Counted from the first letter of the stretch, positions 51,459-60,355 are shown. The stretch: DNA of 64,000 nt from Streptomyces himalayensis subsp. himalayensis (GCF_013778455.1 NZ_JACEHE010000016.1:124001-188000), one strand, 5' to 3'. Program-made: numbers and translations. Notes: generated by a model not told the origin, from the letters alone.

Positions 51459-51808
51459 CGGGTCGGGAGGCCGATGGCCGCGTGGGCTTCGTCCAGGATC
51501 CGCCCGATTTCGGACGCGGCCTGTCGGGCCTGGGCAGCATCGCCCGACTCGGCGGTGTCTTCCCAGCGGCGGAGGTCTGCTGCGAGGCCGGGCTGGCGCT
51601 GGATGTGCACATAGACGGCCCACTGGGCGACGAACCGCTGGAGGGGCGCCAGATCGGAGCCCTGCCGAGACTGGTCGGCCGCCTGGTCCAGCTCTCGGGT
51701 GAAGGCCGGTAGTGCGGCCGGGGCGATCTGACTGATGGCCTGCCGAAGCGCGGCAACCGTGGCAGGGGGCTGGGGGATGAGCGGTTGCCCAGCGGCGGAG
51801 GTGGTCAT
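51455..51808 (-). CDS. DUF6247-like protein, first gene of the two-gene module
   Basis: 117 residues from ATG 51808 (gggag 6 bases upstream; ATG 51820 is also in frame). TTSAAGQPLIPQPPATVAAL, RQAISQIAPAALPAFTRELD, then LAPLQRFVAQWAVYVHIQRQP and a helical tail (RQAASEIGRILDEAHAAIG). All-alpha, no DNA-binding motif that I recognise. The family is common and multi-copy in streptomycetes, always beside a small partner. In the order first gene / overlapping partner it would be the antitoxin-like member. The homologue at 37 kb is frameshifted. Confidence 0.7.
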   Translation of the reverse strand: MTTSAAGQPLIPQPPATVAALRQAISQIAPAALPAFTRELDQAADQSRQGSDLAPLQRFVAQWAVYVHIQRQPGLAADLRRWEDTAESGDAAQARQAASEIGRILDEAHAAIGLPTR

Positions 51809-52039
51809 GGCTGCTCCCATGGGCGCGATTCTGATCCCGTGCGTCAGCGTATCGGGCAGGAGCCCGTTTCCTCCGCTCGAACGAGTGAGGGAGAACCGAT
51901 ACGGCTACTGCCCGGACGACCTCCGTGGATGGTCGGGGCGCTGTCGACCGGGCAGCGCCGCTGTGGGAGCGATCCGAATTCGCCCAGGGCCGAGCGCTTC
52001 GTGCCGAGCGGTCGCTCGTGCAGCGGGCGACGTGGCGCT

Positions 52040-52714
52040 CTACTTGTCCGTGACTTCCGGGGCGGGCGCGACGCCGATCGGGCAGGACACCCCCGTCCCC
52101 CCGATCCCGCAGTACCCCGCCGGGTTCTTGTCGAGGTACTGCTGGTGATATCCCTCCGCCGCGTAGAACGTCCGGCCCTCCGACGGCAGGATCTCCGTGG
52201 TGATCGTGCCGTGGCCCGAGGGCGTCAGGACCTTCTGGTACGAGTCGCGGGAGGACTCGGCCGCCGCGGCCTGGGCCGGGGTGTGGGTGTAGATCGCGGA
52301 GCGGTACTGCGTGCCCACGTCGTTGCCCTGGCGGAAGCCCTGCGTGGGGTCGTGGGACTCCCAGAAGACCTTGAGCAGCTGCTCGTACGAGACCTTCTCG
52401 GGGTCGAAGACGACGCGGACCGCCTCCGTGTGGCCCGTCAGGCCTGAGCAGACCTCCTCGTACGTCGGGTTCGGCGTGATGCCGCCCTGGTAGCCGACCA
52501 GGGTCGTCCAGACGCCGTCCGTCTGCCAGAACTTGCGCTCGGCACCCCAGAAGCAGCCCAGGCCGAAGTCGGCGACCTCCAGGCCCTCGGGGTACGGGCC
52601 GAGCAGCGGGTTGCCCAGGACCGTGTGGCGGGCGGGGACCTCGTACGCGGGCGTGGCCCGGCCCTTGAGCGCCTGCTCGGGGGTGGGCAGCTGGGGCGTG
52701 CGGCCGAAGAGCAT
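52040..52714 (-). CDS. msrA: Peptide methionine (S)-S-oxide reductase
   Basis: 224 residues. Catalytic GLGCFWGAERKFWQTDGV (nucleophile Cys), GYQGGITPNPTYEEVCSG, GHTEAVRVVFDPEKVSYEQ, FWESHDPTQGFRQGNDVGTQY, and recycling cysteines in AGYCGIGGTGVSCPIG. It repairs oxidised methionine with thioredoxin. ATG 52714 has gggag upstream. The N-terminal 45 residues (MLFGRTPQLPTPEQALKGR) are typical of the actinomycete form. Confidence 0.95.
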   Translation of the reverse strand: MLFGRTPQLPTPEQALKGRATPAYEVPARHTVLGNPLLGPYPEGLEVADFGLGCFWGAERKFWQTDGVWTTLVGYQGGITPNPTYEEVCSGLTGHTEAVRVVFDPEKVSYEQLLKVFWESHDPTQGFRQGNDVGTQYRSAIYTHTPAQAAAAESSRDSYQKVLTPSGHGTITTEILPSEGRTFYAAEGYHQQYLDKNPAGYCGIGGTGVSCPIGVAPAPEVTDK

Positions 52715-52745
52715 GGGGTCTCGTCTCCCTGTCGAATCCTGGGGG

Positions 52746-52786
52746 TGCGGGCGGTACCACGGACAACGTCCATGGTGCCGCCCGCA
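52746..52786 (-). terminator. Terminator of the M48/helical-repeat operon
   Basis: TGCGGGCGG (52746-52754) pairs with CCGCCCGCA (52778-52786), extended inward by ACC/GGT and GGAC/GTCC with two imperfect pairs. Confidence 0.7.
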
Positions 52787-52827
52787 TTCCGTCCGTCGGC
52801 TGCGCTCGCAGTCGCGCGCCCGTGGAT

Positions 52828-53922
52828 TCAGGAGGGCTGGGCCTGGGCTGCCGCTGCCTCCGCCGACGCGTTGCGGATGCGGCAGTAGTACGCGGCCACG
52901 TCGGGCCCGTCCCCCTGGTAGGTCCAGGGCAGGGCGTCCACGTACCCGTCGACGAGCTTGAACTGCTCGATCGCCGCCTCGTCCCGGTCCTGGAGTGCCA
53001 GGTAGTAGGCGAGGAGGTGCCGCAGCTCGGGCAGTCGCGGATGTGCCGGGTCGGCCGTGGCCGCGTCGGCGAGGCCGGCGTCCACGCGGGCCACCATCTC
53101 GGGGGTGCGGTCGGCGGTGCTGTCGCTGGACTCGTCGTGCTCGAAGTGGGCGATGAGGGGGAAAGCGGTGAGCAGGCTGCCCAGTGGTGCCGTGGCCGCC
53201 GCGCGCTCGGCGAACGCGGTGGCGAGCTCCTTCGAGCCCCGCCACTTCGCGCACCAGTACTGCAGCGCCGAGTAGTGGGCCTCGTAGTGGTACGGGGCGC
53301 GGGCGGTGATCTCGGCCCAGAGCTTGTCCATCTCGGAGTGCGGGTAGCCGAGGCCGAGCGCGACCCAGATCTCGGTGATGAACGGAGTGGGGTCGTACGG
53401 GTTCAGCGCCGCGGCCCGCGCGATCTCCTCGCGGGAGCGCGCCAGCGCCCGGTGGAAGCCCTCGGCCTGCTCCCTCGTCGTGTGCTTTGCCAGTGCCGCG
53501 CCGCGCAGGTTCCAGGCGAGGTCGACCGTGCTGCGGGCCCTGATCAGGGCCGCGTCGGGGTCGTCGGGCCGGGCAGCCTCCCAGGCGAGCAGCCAGGCGT
53601 CCTCTTCGGCCGCGATGTCGCCCAGGAGGGAGGTGGCGTAGGAGCGGCGCTCCCAGTCGCGGCCGATGTACTCGAGGAGCGCTGCTGCGGGCTTCCAGTC
53701 GCCGCCGCGTGCCGCGCTCAGGGCGGCTTCCCAGCCGGCGGGCAGCGGGGCGGCCAGGTCGGTGTTCTGCCGCTCCGCGGGCAGCAGACCGAGCTTCTCG
53801 GCGGCCTCGGAACCGCCGTCACCGGACTTGAAGAACTCCTTGAGGAAGACCCCCGCCATCCACAGCGCGAAGATCAGGGTGGGAACGGCGAGGACGGCGA
53901 GGATCCACAGCAGTACGGTCAT
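52828..53922 (-). CDS. Membrane-anchored helical-repeat protein, paralogue A
   Basis: 364 residues. An N-terminal membrane anchor (VLLWILAVLAVPTLIFALWM), then an all-alpha TPR-like body: WEAALSAARGGDWKPAAALL, LIRARSTVDLAWNLRG, ARAPYHYEAHYSALQYWCAK and LPELRHLLAYYLALQDRDEA. The block HYSALQYWCAKWRGSKELA is shared with the protein at 55743-56861. ATG 53922 overlaps the M48 stop as ATGA, so the two are co-translated. Function unknown; it probably works with the M48 protease. Confidence 0.75.
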   Translation of the reverse strand: MTVLLWILAVLAVPTLIFALWMAGVFLKEFFKSGDGGSEAAEKLGLLPAERQNTDLAAPLPAGWEAALSAARGGDWKPAAALLEYIGRDWERRSYATSLLGDIAAEEDAWLLAWEAARPDDPDAALIRARSTVDLAWNLRGAALAKHTTREQAEGFHRALARSREEIARAAALNPYDPTPFITEIWVALGLGYPHSEMDKLWAEITARAPYHYEAHYSALQYWCAKWRGSKELATAFAERAAATAPLGSLLTAFPLIAHFEHDESSDSTADRTPEMVARVDAGLADAATADPAHPRLPELRHLLAYYLALQDRDEAAIEQFKLVDGYVDALPWTYQGDGPDVAAYYCRIRNASAEAAAAQAQPS

Positions 53923-55580
53923 CGGAGGGTGTCCGTTTCGTGCGGGGCGGGGGGAGTGAGTGCGCGCAGGGGCGCGGTGTCGGGGTGGTCGGCGAGGGCT
54001 GCGGCCACGGCGGCCGTGAACCTGTGCGCGGCGTCGGTTCCGGCGCCGTCCGCGCCGGTGCCGCCGTCCACGTCCGATCCGGGCAGGTGGACGGTTGCGG
54101 CCTCGGCCCAGGAGAACTCCCAGCGCAGCAGCCCGCGTGCGCTGAGCTCGGCGAGGACCATGGTCTCCAGGGACTTCATCAGGAGCGGGCGGACGAACTC
54201 CCGGAACGCCCGGCCCGTCGCTGATGCGGCCTCGTCGGAGAGAGGCAGTCGCTTGGCCAGCTGCCACACCTGGCCGTCGTCGATCACCTGGAGCAGCGAC
54301 CAGAGAGTGGCCGGTGCCTTGGTGTACAGGGCCAGGGCGCGGTGCAGCGGGGTGTCGAGGCCGGCGAGGCGGGCGGCCATCGCCTTGTCGAGCAGGTCCT
54401 GCCAGTCGGCGGCGTGGGCGAAGGCGAGCACCTCGTCGGTGAGCACGGCCTGTTCGAGGGCCGTGGCGGAGGTCCCCGGGTCGGTGAGCAGGGCCAGCGC
54501 GGAGCCCTTGTCCTCATGGGCGCGGGCGTCGTCCGAGAATGCCTCGATCCGCCGGACGCGCTCGGCCATGGGCGGGTGCGAGTCGTACGGGGAGCTGGGC
54601 TCGGTCGGGAGGTCGGTCCGCATGCCGGCCAGTTCGAGTTCGCGGGCGGTGAGCATCCGGGCGAAGCCCCCGAAGAACTCGCCACGGGGCGGCAGCGTCC
54701 GGGCGGGCAGGCCGAGCGTCGCGTACGACTCCAGGTAGAACTCGTGGGCGGCGCTCAGCGCGGGGATGTCGCGCAGCGCGGCGGCGGTGGCGTCCCGCCC
54801 CGCGATCCGGGCGGCGGTCACGTCGGCCGCGTACTCCTGGGCGCGGGCGGTGGAGAGCGTGGCGCGCAGGGCGAGCTTGCCGTACGCGGTGTAGACGGCG
54901 GCCATCATCCGGTAGGTGACACCGGCGCCCGCCGTGTTGATCTCCTTCGCCGACTTGCCCTTGGCGAGGCGCTTGGCGGCGGACTTCTCCTGGCGTGCGC
55001 GCTCCTTGGCGACCTTGCTGTCGGCCTTCTCGTGGAAGTGCGCGATGGTACGGGTGATCTGCACGCGGCCGCGTACCACCAGGGCGGCGAGCCGGGTGTC
55101 GCCACCGGTGAAGTGGCCGTACTCATGGGCGATGACGGCCTTCAGCTGGGCCTCGCTCAGACCGGTGAGCAGGGGCAGGCCGAGGTAGAGGCGGCGTGGG
55201 CCGGGCAGCAGTCCGAGGAGGCGGGCCCGTTCGCTGACCGCCGCGTTGACGTCCCCGGTGAGCACGATCTCGTCGGGCCCGCGCGTGCCGGAGGCGTCCG
55301 CGAGACCGCGGACGAGGGCCCACAGGCGGGGCTCCCCGGACTCGCTCAGCCGGACCCCGGGCTGCCCCTCGTCCTTCGGCGTCCGGAGCATGAACATGCC
55401 TCGGACGACGGGAATGGCGAGCACCGCCGAGACGATCCAGACCTTGAGCGTGATGCTCGCAGGAGCCCACACAACGGCTGCCCAGTCGGCGGCGAGCAGC
55501 ACGGCGAGCAGGACGAGGCTGAGCAACTGGAAGCCTGCGAGCAGGACAAGGGCGCGCAGAGCGCGCAGAGTTGGGCCCAT
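53919..55580 (-). CDS. M48-family membrane zinc metallopeptidase
   Basis: 553 residues. Two N-terminal helices (LVLLAGFQLLSLVLLAVLL, IVSAVLAIPVVRGMFML), then GDVNAAVSERARLLGLL, AVIAHEYGHFTGGD (HExxH near residue 150) and the third ligand Glu in AQEYAADVTAARIAGRDA. Such HtpX/Ste24-type peptidases clip membrane proteins. The C-terminal 200 residues are helical and less conserved. It is flanked by two paralogous helical-repeat genes, with translational coupling to one. Confidence 0.9.
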   Translation of the reverse strand: MGPTLRALRALVLLAGFQLLSLVLLAVLLAADWAAVVWAPASITLKVWIVSAVLAIPVVRGMFMLRTPKDEGQPGVRLSESGEPRLWALVRGLADASGTRGPDEIVLTGDVNAAVSERARLLGLLPGPRRLYLGLPLLTGLSEAQLKAVIAHEYGHFTGGDTRLAALVVRGRVQITRTIAHFHEKADSKVAKERARQEKSAAKRLAKGKSAKEINTAGAGVTYRMMAAVYTAYGKLALRATLSTARAQEYAADVTAARIAGRDATAAALRDIPALSAAHEFYLESYATLGLPARTLPPRGEFFGGFARMLTARELELAGMRTDLPTEPSSPYDSHPPMAERVRRIEAFSDDARAHEDKGSALALLTDPGTSATALEQAVLTDEVLAFAHAADWQDLLDKAMAARLAGLDTPLHRALALYTKAPATLWSLLQVIDDGQVWQLAKRLPLSDEAASATGRAFREFVRPLLMKSLETMVLAELSARGLLRWEFSWAEAATVHLPGSDVDGGTGADGAGTDAAHRFTAAVAAALADHPDTAPLRALTPPAPHETDTLR

Positions 55581-55742
55581 CGGGCACTTCCCCCCACGGA
55601 AAAGGGCACGTCAAAGGTGGTGTGGGGGGAACCGGAGTATGCCCTACCGTCGGGCGGTGCCGCAAAGGTGTTCGGTCTGTGGGCGCCTTGACGAGCGTTC
55701 CGGTCCTACAACGTATGCGAGGAGCCCGAGCCCGTCCCGGCG

Positions 55743-56861
55743 TCAGCGCAGCAGCGTCGCCGGGCTCCCCCCGTTCGCCTCGTACCCCGCCACCGCCAGC
55801 GCGCGGTACACCGCGTAGTCCGCGGCCGGGTCGGAGGAGAGCGTCCAGGGCAGGGCGCCCACGTGGCCGTCCACGTGCACCAGCTGGTTCATGGCCTCCG
55901 CCCAGCGCTCGGAGCGGACCAGGAAGAAGAGCAGCAGATGGCGGACGTGCGCCAGCATCGGGTCGTCCGGGCGGGCCGCGTGCACCGCGAAGAGCGCGCC
56001 GTGGACGGCCTTGGTCACGACCTCGCTCTCGTAGAAGCCGCGCACGAGATTCACCTCGGGCAGGTGCTCGAACACCGCGAAGAGCGGCAGGGAGGCGAGC
56101 AGCGAGCCGCTCGGGGCGCGGGACGCCGCGGCCTCCGCGAAGGAGTACGCGAGGTCACGCGAGCCGTGCCACTTCTCGCACCAGTAGTGCAGAGCCGCGA
56201 GATGCGCCCCCATATGGGACGGCGCACGGTCCAGGATCTTCAGCCAGAGCTGCTCGAACTCCTGCTGCGGATACGCCAGCCCGCGGGCGATCGAGAGCTC
56301 GATGATGTACGGAATCGGGTCGCCGGGGGCGAGCAGGGCAGCCTCCGCGCACGCCTTCCGCGCCTCCTCCAGGATGATCCGGAACTCCTCCGTACCGGAG
56401 GCGGCCGTGCGCCAGGCCTGCTGCACCAGGAATTCGGCGTGCACCGCGGCGCCGCCCGCGTCCTTGGGCGCCTCGGCCCGCCAGACCCGCAGCCACTGCC
56501 CGCCGGGCTGCTCGCTGACACCGCCCGGCCGCTGCTGCAGCTCCAGAGAGGCAGCGCCCGCGAAGGCCTGCACCCGCTGCCAGCGCACCTCGCCGTCTGT
56601 CGCCGTGCCCGCGAGCATCTGCGACGCGGCCCGCCAGTCCTGCGTGCGCTGCACCAGGTCCAGCACCTCCAGCAGGTCCTGGTCGGAGCCCGGCATGCGG
56701 ACGTCCAGCAGCTCCTGCCGTACGAAGCCGTAGTTCGCCGGGTCCGCGGCGTCCGGCGAGCCGGGTGCGACCTGACGGATCACGCCGCGCCTGCGGTACA
56801 TGACCGGCCCGAGGAACGCCCCGATGATGAGCAGCGCGAACAGGGCCCAGAGAATCTCCAT
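55743..56861 (-). CDS. Membrane-anchored helical-repeat protein, paralogue B
   Basis: 372 residues from ATG 56861. N-terminal helix (ILWALFALLIIGAFLGPVMY), then QELLDVRMPGSDQDLLEVLD and a helical body; AHLAALHYWCEKWHGSRDLA and SFAEAAASRAPSGSLLASLP match paralogue A. A Shine-Dalgarno GGAGG is very close (1-2 bases), so the exact start may differ. It lies just upstream of the M48 gene on the same strand. Gene pair origin by duplication is clear from the alignment. Confidence 0.75.
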   Translation of the reverse strand: MEILWALFALLIIGAFLGPVMYRRRGVIRQVAPGSPDAADPANYGFVRQELLDVRMPGSDQDLLEVLDLVQRTQDWRAASQMLAGTATDGEVRWQRVQAFAGAASLELQQRPGGVSEQPGGQWLRVWRAEAPKDAGGAAVHAEFLVQQAWRTAASGTEEFRIILEEARKACAEAALLAPGDPIPYIIELSIARGLAYPQQEFEQLWLKILDRAPSHMGAHLAALHYWCEKWHGSRDLAYSFAEAAASRAPSGSLLASLPLFAVFEHLPEVNLVRGFYESEVVTKAVHGALFAVHAARPDDPMLAHVRHLLLFFLVRSERWAEAMNQLVHVDGHVGALPWTLSSDPAADYAVYRALAVAGYEANGGSPATLLR

Positions 56862-56919
56862 GCCTCCAAGCGAACCAGACGGGTACGACAATTGGCCAAC
56901 GGGTCCGCACCCTCGCCGT

Positions 56920-56994
56920 GCGGGACCGGCCAGGACACCGTCGTGCCGGACTGGCGAGGACACCGTCGTGCCGGACCGGCCAGGACGTCGGAAG
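56920..56994. repeat. Three tandem 25-base repeats upstream of metB
   Basis: gcgggaccggccaggacacc plus gtcgt, with near copies at 56945 and 56970. Between the helical-repeat gene and metB. Confidence 0.8.
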
Positions 56995-57008
56995 CCCCCC
57001 TCCCGCAC

Positions 57009-57014
57009 TACCCT
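57009..57014 (+). promoter_or_regulatory. Leaderless-type -10 element of metB
   Basis: TACCCT, 8 bases, ATG 57023; no SD. Confidence 0.35.
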
Positions 57015-57022
57015 CGGTCCCC

Positions 57023-58177
57023 ATGAGCGACAGGCACAGCAGTCACAGCTTCGAGACCGTGGCGATCCACGCGGGCAACACCGCGGATCCCCTCACCGGC
57101 GCGGTCGTCCCGCCGATCTACCAGGTGTCCACCTACAAGCAGGACGGCGTCGGCGGACTGCGCGGCGGCTACGAGTACAGCCGCAGCGCGAACCCCACCC
57201 GGACCGCCCTCGAGGAGAACCTCGCCGCCGTCGAGGGCGGCAGCCGCGGGCTCGCGTTCGCGTCGGGGCTGGCCGCCGAGGACTGCCTGCTGCGTACGCT
57301 GCTGACCCCCGGCGACCACGTGGTCATCCCCAACGACGCGTACGGCGGCACGTTCCGCCTCTTCGCCAAGGTCGTCTCGCGCTGGGGCGTCGAATGGTCG
57401 GTGGCCGACACCTCCGACCCGGCGCAGGTGCAGGCCGCGATCACGCCGCGTACGAAGGTCATCTGGGTCGAGACGCCCTCCAACCCGCTGCTCGGCATCA
57501 CCGACATCGCCGCGGTCGCGGACGTCGCCCGGTCCGCGGGCGCCCGGCTGGTGGTCGACAACACCTTCGCCACGCCCTATCTGCAGCAGCCGCTCGCACT
57601 GGGCGCGGATGTCGTCGTGCACTCGCTCACCAAGTACATGGGCGGCCATTCGGACGTCGTCGGCGGCGCCCTCGTCGTGGGCGACACGGCTCTCGGCGAC
57701 GAGTTGGCGTACCACCAGAACGCGATGGGCGCGGTCGCCGGCCCCTTCGACTCCTGGCTGGTGCTGCGCGGCATCAAGACCCTCGGCGTACGCATGGACC
57801 GGCACAGCGAGAACGCCGGCCGGATCGCGGAGATGCTGACGCGGCACGCGCGCGTGACGCGCGTTCTGTACCCGGGCCTTCCCGAGCACCCCGGTCACGA
57901 GGTCGCCGCCAAGCAGATGCGGGCATTCGGCGGCATGGTCTCCTTCCAGGTCCAGGGCGGCGAGGAGGCGGCCGTCGAGGTCTGCAACCGCGCGAAGCTG
58001 TTCACGCTGGGCGAGTCCCTCGGCGGCGTCGAGTCGCTGATCGAGCACCCCGGCCGTATGACGCACGCGTCGGCTGCCGGCTCTGCCCTCGAGGTGCCGG
58101 CGGATCTCGTACGGCTGTCGGTGGGCATCGAGTCCGCCGACGATCTGCTGGCGGATCTGCAGCAGGCCCTGGGGTAG
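57023..58177 (+). CDS. metB: Cystathionine gamma-synthase
   Basis: 384 residues. Cys/Met metabolism PLP enzyme: FETVAIHAGNTADPLTGAVV, YEYSRSANPTRTALEENLA, FASGLAAEDCLLRTLL, VDNTFATPYLQQPLALGAD, the PLP lysine in VVHSLTKYMGGHSDVVGG and ESLIEHPGRMTHASAA. It joins O-succinyl- or O-acetylhomoserine with cysteine in methionine synthesis (a gamma-lyase activity cannot be excluded by sequence). No SD; see the -10 element. Confidence 0.92.
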   Translation: MSDRHSSHSFETVAIHAGNTADPLTGAVVPPIYQVSTYKQDGVGGLRGGYEYSRSANPTRTALEENLAAVEGGSRGLAFASGLAAEDCLLRTLLTPGDHVVIPNDAYGGTFRLFAKVVSRWGVEWSVADTSDPAQVQAAITPRTKVIWVETPSNPLLGITDIAAVADVARSAGARLVVDNTFATPYLQQPLALGADVVVHSLTKYMGGHSDVVGGALVVGDTALGDELAYHQNAMGAVAGPFDSWLVLRGIKTLGVRMDRHSENAGRIAEMLTRHARVTRVLYPGLPEHPGHEVAAKQMRAFGGMVSFQVQGGEEAAVEVCNRAKLFTLGESLGGVESLIEHPGRMTHASAAGSALEVPADLVRLSVGIESADDLLADLQQALG

Positions 58178-58232
58178 ACCCCCGGGCATGCCGGGTGGGG
58201 CGCCTCACCGTGCCGCTCGCGGGCGCCGGGCG

Positions 58233-58484
58233 CTACCAGCCCGAGAGCGGTGGAGTCGTCTCCGACGGCGGCTCCACCCAGGGCTGGGCCGTCGAGGCCC
58301 AGACCACGAAGGCCACCACGGCCGCGAACAGCACGAACCACATGACGCGGCGGACCGCCGCCCTGCGCCGCAGCATCCGGCCGCCGCGGCGCACAGCTTC
58401 CGTGTACAGGTCGTGCGGTACGGGAGGCGGCGAGGCCTCCAGGAGCTTCCGCACCGCCGCCTCCTTGCGGCTCGACTGGTTCAT
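58233..58484 (-). CDS. Small membrane protein coupled to a sigma-like gene
   Basis: 83 residues, ATG 58484 overlapping the sigma stop as ATGA. N-terminal charged helix (NQSSRKEAAVRKLLEASPPP), RRGGRMLRRRAAVRRV, then one membrane helix (MWFVLFAAVVAFVVWAS) and a short Pro-rich external tail. Position and size suggest an anti-sigma-like partner that holds the sigma factor at the membrane; no known domain. Confidence 0.65.
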   Translation of the reverse strand: MNQSSRKEAAVRKLLEASPPPVPHDLYTEAVRRGGRMLRRRAAVRRVMWFVLFAAVVAFVVWASTAQPWVEPPSETTPPLSGW

Positions 58485-59335
58485 GAGGGGGTCGGCTCCC
58501 TCCGGTCGGTCCGGTCGGTCCGGCCGGCGCTGTCGGTCCGGTCGGTCCGGTCGGCCCGGTCGGCCCGGTCGGCCCGGTCGGTCCGGCCCGTCCGGTCAGC
58601 TCGGTCGGCCCCGCTCATGGCGGCACGCGTCCTGGACCCGGCGCTTGCTTGGGTTTCCGCGTCGGCGCCAGTGCCCCGTGCTTGGGCGTCCCCGCCCGCT
58701 GCGGCGCCGGAGCCGACTGGGGAGCCCGCGCCCGCATCGGCGGCCTTCCCCGCCCGGGTGACCTTCGGCGCCGGCCCGCGCGGGGGATGCAGCACCAGCG
58801 ACATCGCCCGCGCGCAGATCGCCCGTACGCGCTCCACGGGCAGCCCGAGGAGCGCCGCCGTCTGCTCCTCGGCCACGCCCTCGTACATCCGCAGCACGAG
58901 GATCAGCCGCTCCTGGGGCGCGAGCCGCTCCAGCAGTCCGCCTCGGCCGCGGTGCCGGTGCCAGACCCCGCGCGCGAAGCGGACGGCGAGCTGCTGACGG
59001 GCGCGGTCGTACGGATCCTCGCCGCGCAGCCGGTCCCAGGTGGCGTAGGTGTACGCGAGGGATGCGGTCAACAGGCTCCGCGCGCGCGGGTTGTTGTCCC
59101 GCGGCTCGGCCGTGAGCAGCGTGGCGGCATGCAGCAGCCGCCCTGCCGCGCCCGCGACGAAAGCCTCGAACTCACGGGCCCGCCGGGCGTCCCGGGACGC
59201 CTGTCGTCCTCGCAACCGCGCCTCCCGCCTGGAGGGGTCCCCTGCAGCCGCCCGCCGGGCAGCGCCCGTCGGTTCGCCCGTCCCACCCGGGCGGACGGGA
59301 CCAGTCTCATATGAGCCCAACGGCCTCCACCTCAT
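58481..59335 (-). CDS. ECF-type sigma factor-like protein with repetitive tail
   Basis: 284 residues. A loose region 2 (REFEAFVAGAAGRLLHAATL, ARSLLTASLAYTYATWDRLR) and a convincing region 4 (LERLAPQERLILVLRMYEGV, TAALLGLPVERVRAICARAM) place it with SigE-family/ECF factors. Residues about 195-284 are low complexity, ending in repeats of ADRTDR and GRTDRADRADRAD coded by tandem cggtcggtc units. The start lies in a 25-base duplicated element; ATG 59335 is used. Coupled to a small membrane protein. Confidence 0.7.
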   Translation of the reverse strand: MRWRPLGSYETGPVRPGGTGEPTGAARRAAAGDPSRREARLRGRQASRDARRAREFEAFVAGAAGRLLHAATLLTAEPRDNNPRARSLLTASLAYTYATWDRLRGEDPYDRARQQLAVRFARGVWHRHRGRGGLLERLAPQERLILVLRMYEGVAEEQTAALLGLPVERVRAICARAMSLVLHPPRGPAPKVTRAGKAADAGAGSPVGSGAAAGGDAQARGTGADAETQASAGSRTRAAMSGADRADRTGRTDRADRADRADRTDRTDSAGRTDRTDRREPTPS

Positions 59336-59355
59336 ATGAGGCCAACGGCCTCCAC
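59306..59355. repeat. Two 25-base direct repeats with CTCATATGAG at the sigma gene start
   Basis: CTCATATGAGcCCAACGGCC plus TCCAC at 59306 and 59331. Each contains the perfect palindrome CTCATATGAG; one of them holds the proposed ATG. It could be a duplicated operator or start region. Confidence 0.7.
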
Positions 59356-59705
59356 TGGTCAAGGGCACGGCGGCGGGCGGAGGGCGGGAACCGGTGCCTC
59401 CTGCCGGGGGCGGGTCGAGGCCGTGCCGGGATGGGCCCGAGGGACGGACTCAAGGGATGGACCCGCGGGATGGGTCGATCGCTGGATCCAGGGATGGACC
59501 CGCGGGATGGACGTCCCGGTTCGGTGCCGAATCGTTTCCCCATCTCGGCACCGGACCGTTGCTTCATCCTCTGCGGGCCCACATCCCGGTACCTGCCGGT
59601 CCCGACACGTACCGGCACGCCCCCTTCAGCACGTAGGCGGCTGCCGGCCGGATGGCCGGTAGCCGGTCCCGCACTGCGGCCGGGGCCGACCCGGTTGCGT
59701 TCCTC
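59356..59705. other. Gene-poor region between the sigma and MarR genes
   Basis: 350 bases. A 20-base sequence (gggatggacccgcgggatgg) occurs twice (59454 and 59491). A minus-strand open frame to 59618 has no SD or homology. Probably promoter and repeat sequence. Confidence 0.4.
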
Positions 59706-60206
59706 TCAGGAGCCCGCCGGAGGTTCCCCGGGTGCCCCCGGCTGGGCGCCCATACGGGCCGAAAGCGCCGTGTTGAAGCGAGTGAGGAGAGCGCAGAACG
59801 TCTCTCGTTCCTCCGGTGCCCAGTCCTGCGTCAGCTGGGCCATGAGCTCGCGCCGCGAGGAGCGGACCTCATCGAGCCTGGCGTGCCCGCGGGGCGACAA
59901 CTGGAGCACCACGGCACGCCCGTCCTCGGGGTGCGACGTGCGCTTGACGAGCCCGGTGTCGACGAGCGGTGCCACCTGCCGGGTGACCGTGGAGGAGTCG
60001 ATGCCCATGCTGGCGGCGAGCGCCTTGACGCCCATCGGGCCTTCTTTGTCGAGGCGGTTGAGCAGCAGATACGCGGCGCGGTCCATGGAGTTGCGCACCT
60101 GCCCGACCCCGCCGAGCCGGGTCTGTTCGGCGCGGCGTGCGAACACCGCAACCTCGTGTTGCAGCGTGTCGAGGAGACCGGCGTCTGAGGCGGTCGTCAT
60201 GTCCAT
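59706..60206 (-). CDS. MarR-family transcriptional regulator
   Basis: 166 residues from ATG 60206 (caggac upstream; an ATG at 60230 is also in frame). Winged helix: NSMDRAAYLLLNRLDKEGPM, VKALAASMGIDSSTVTRQVA, PLVDTGLVKRTSHPEDGRAV, LSPRGHARLDEV. Dimeric MarR repressor; ligand not evident. Divergent from ilvA. Confidence 0.92.
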   Translation of the reverse strand: MDMTTASDAGLLDTLQHEVAVFARRAEQTRLGGVGQVRNSMDRAAYLLLNRLDKEGPMGVKALAASMGIDSSTVTRQVAPLVDTGLVKRTSHPEDGRAVVLQLSPRGHARLDEVRSSRRELMAQLTQDWAPEERETFCALLTRFNTALSARMGAQPGAPGEPPAGS

Positions 60207-60349
60207 CGACAAGTCCTGTGTTGTGGGCATGGCCGGGGCTCAATTCGTGCGTGGGTGGTGGGTTGGGGGACAGAGTACGCGGCTAGGGCACGGACCGTAC
60301 CGGCGCTGGCCAAACCCGTCCATGCTGGGAGGCGACCGGCGTCAGCTGC

Positions 60350-60355
60350 GAGACT
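60350..60355 (+). promoter_or_regulatory. Leaderless-type -10 element of ilvA
   Basis: GAGACT, 7 bases, ATG 60363; weak match to the -10 consensus. Confidence 0.3.
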
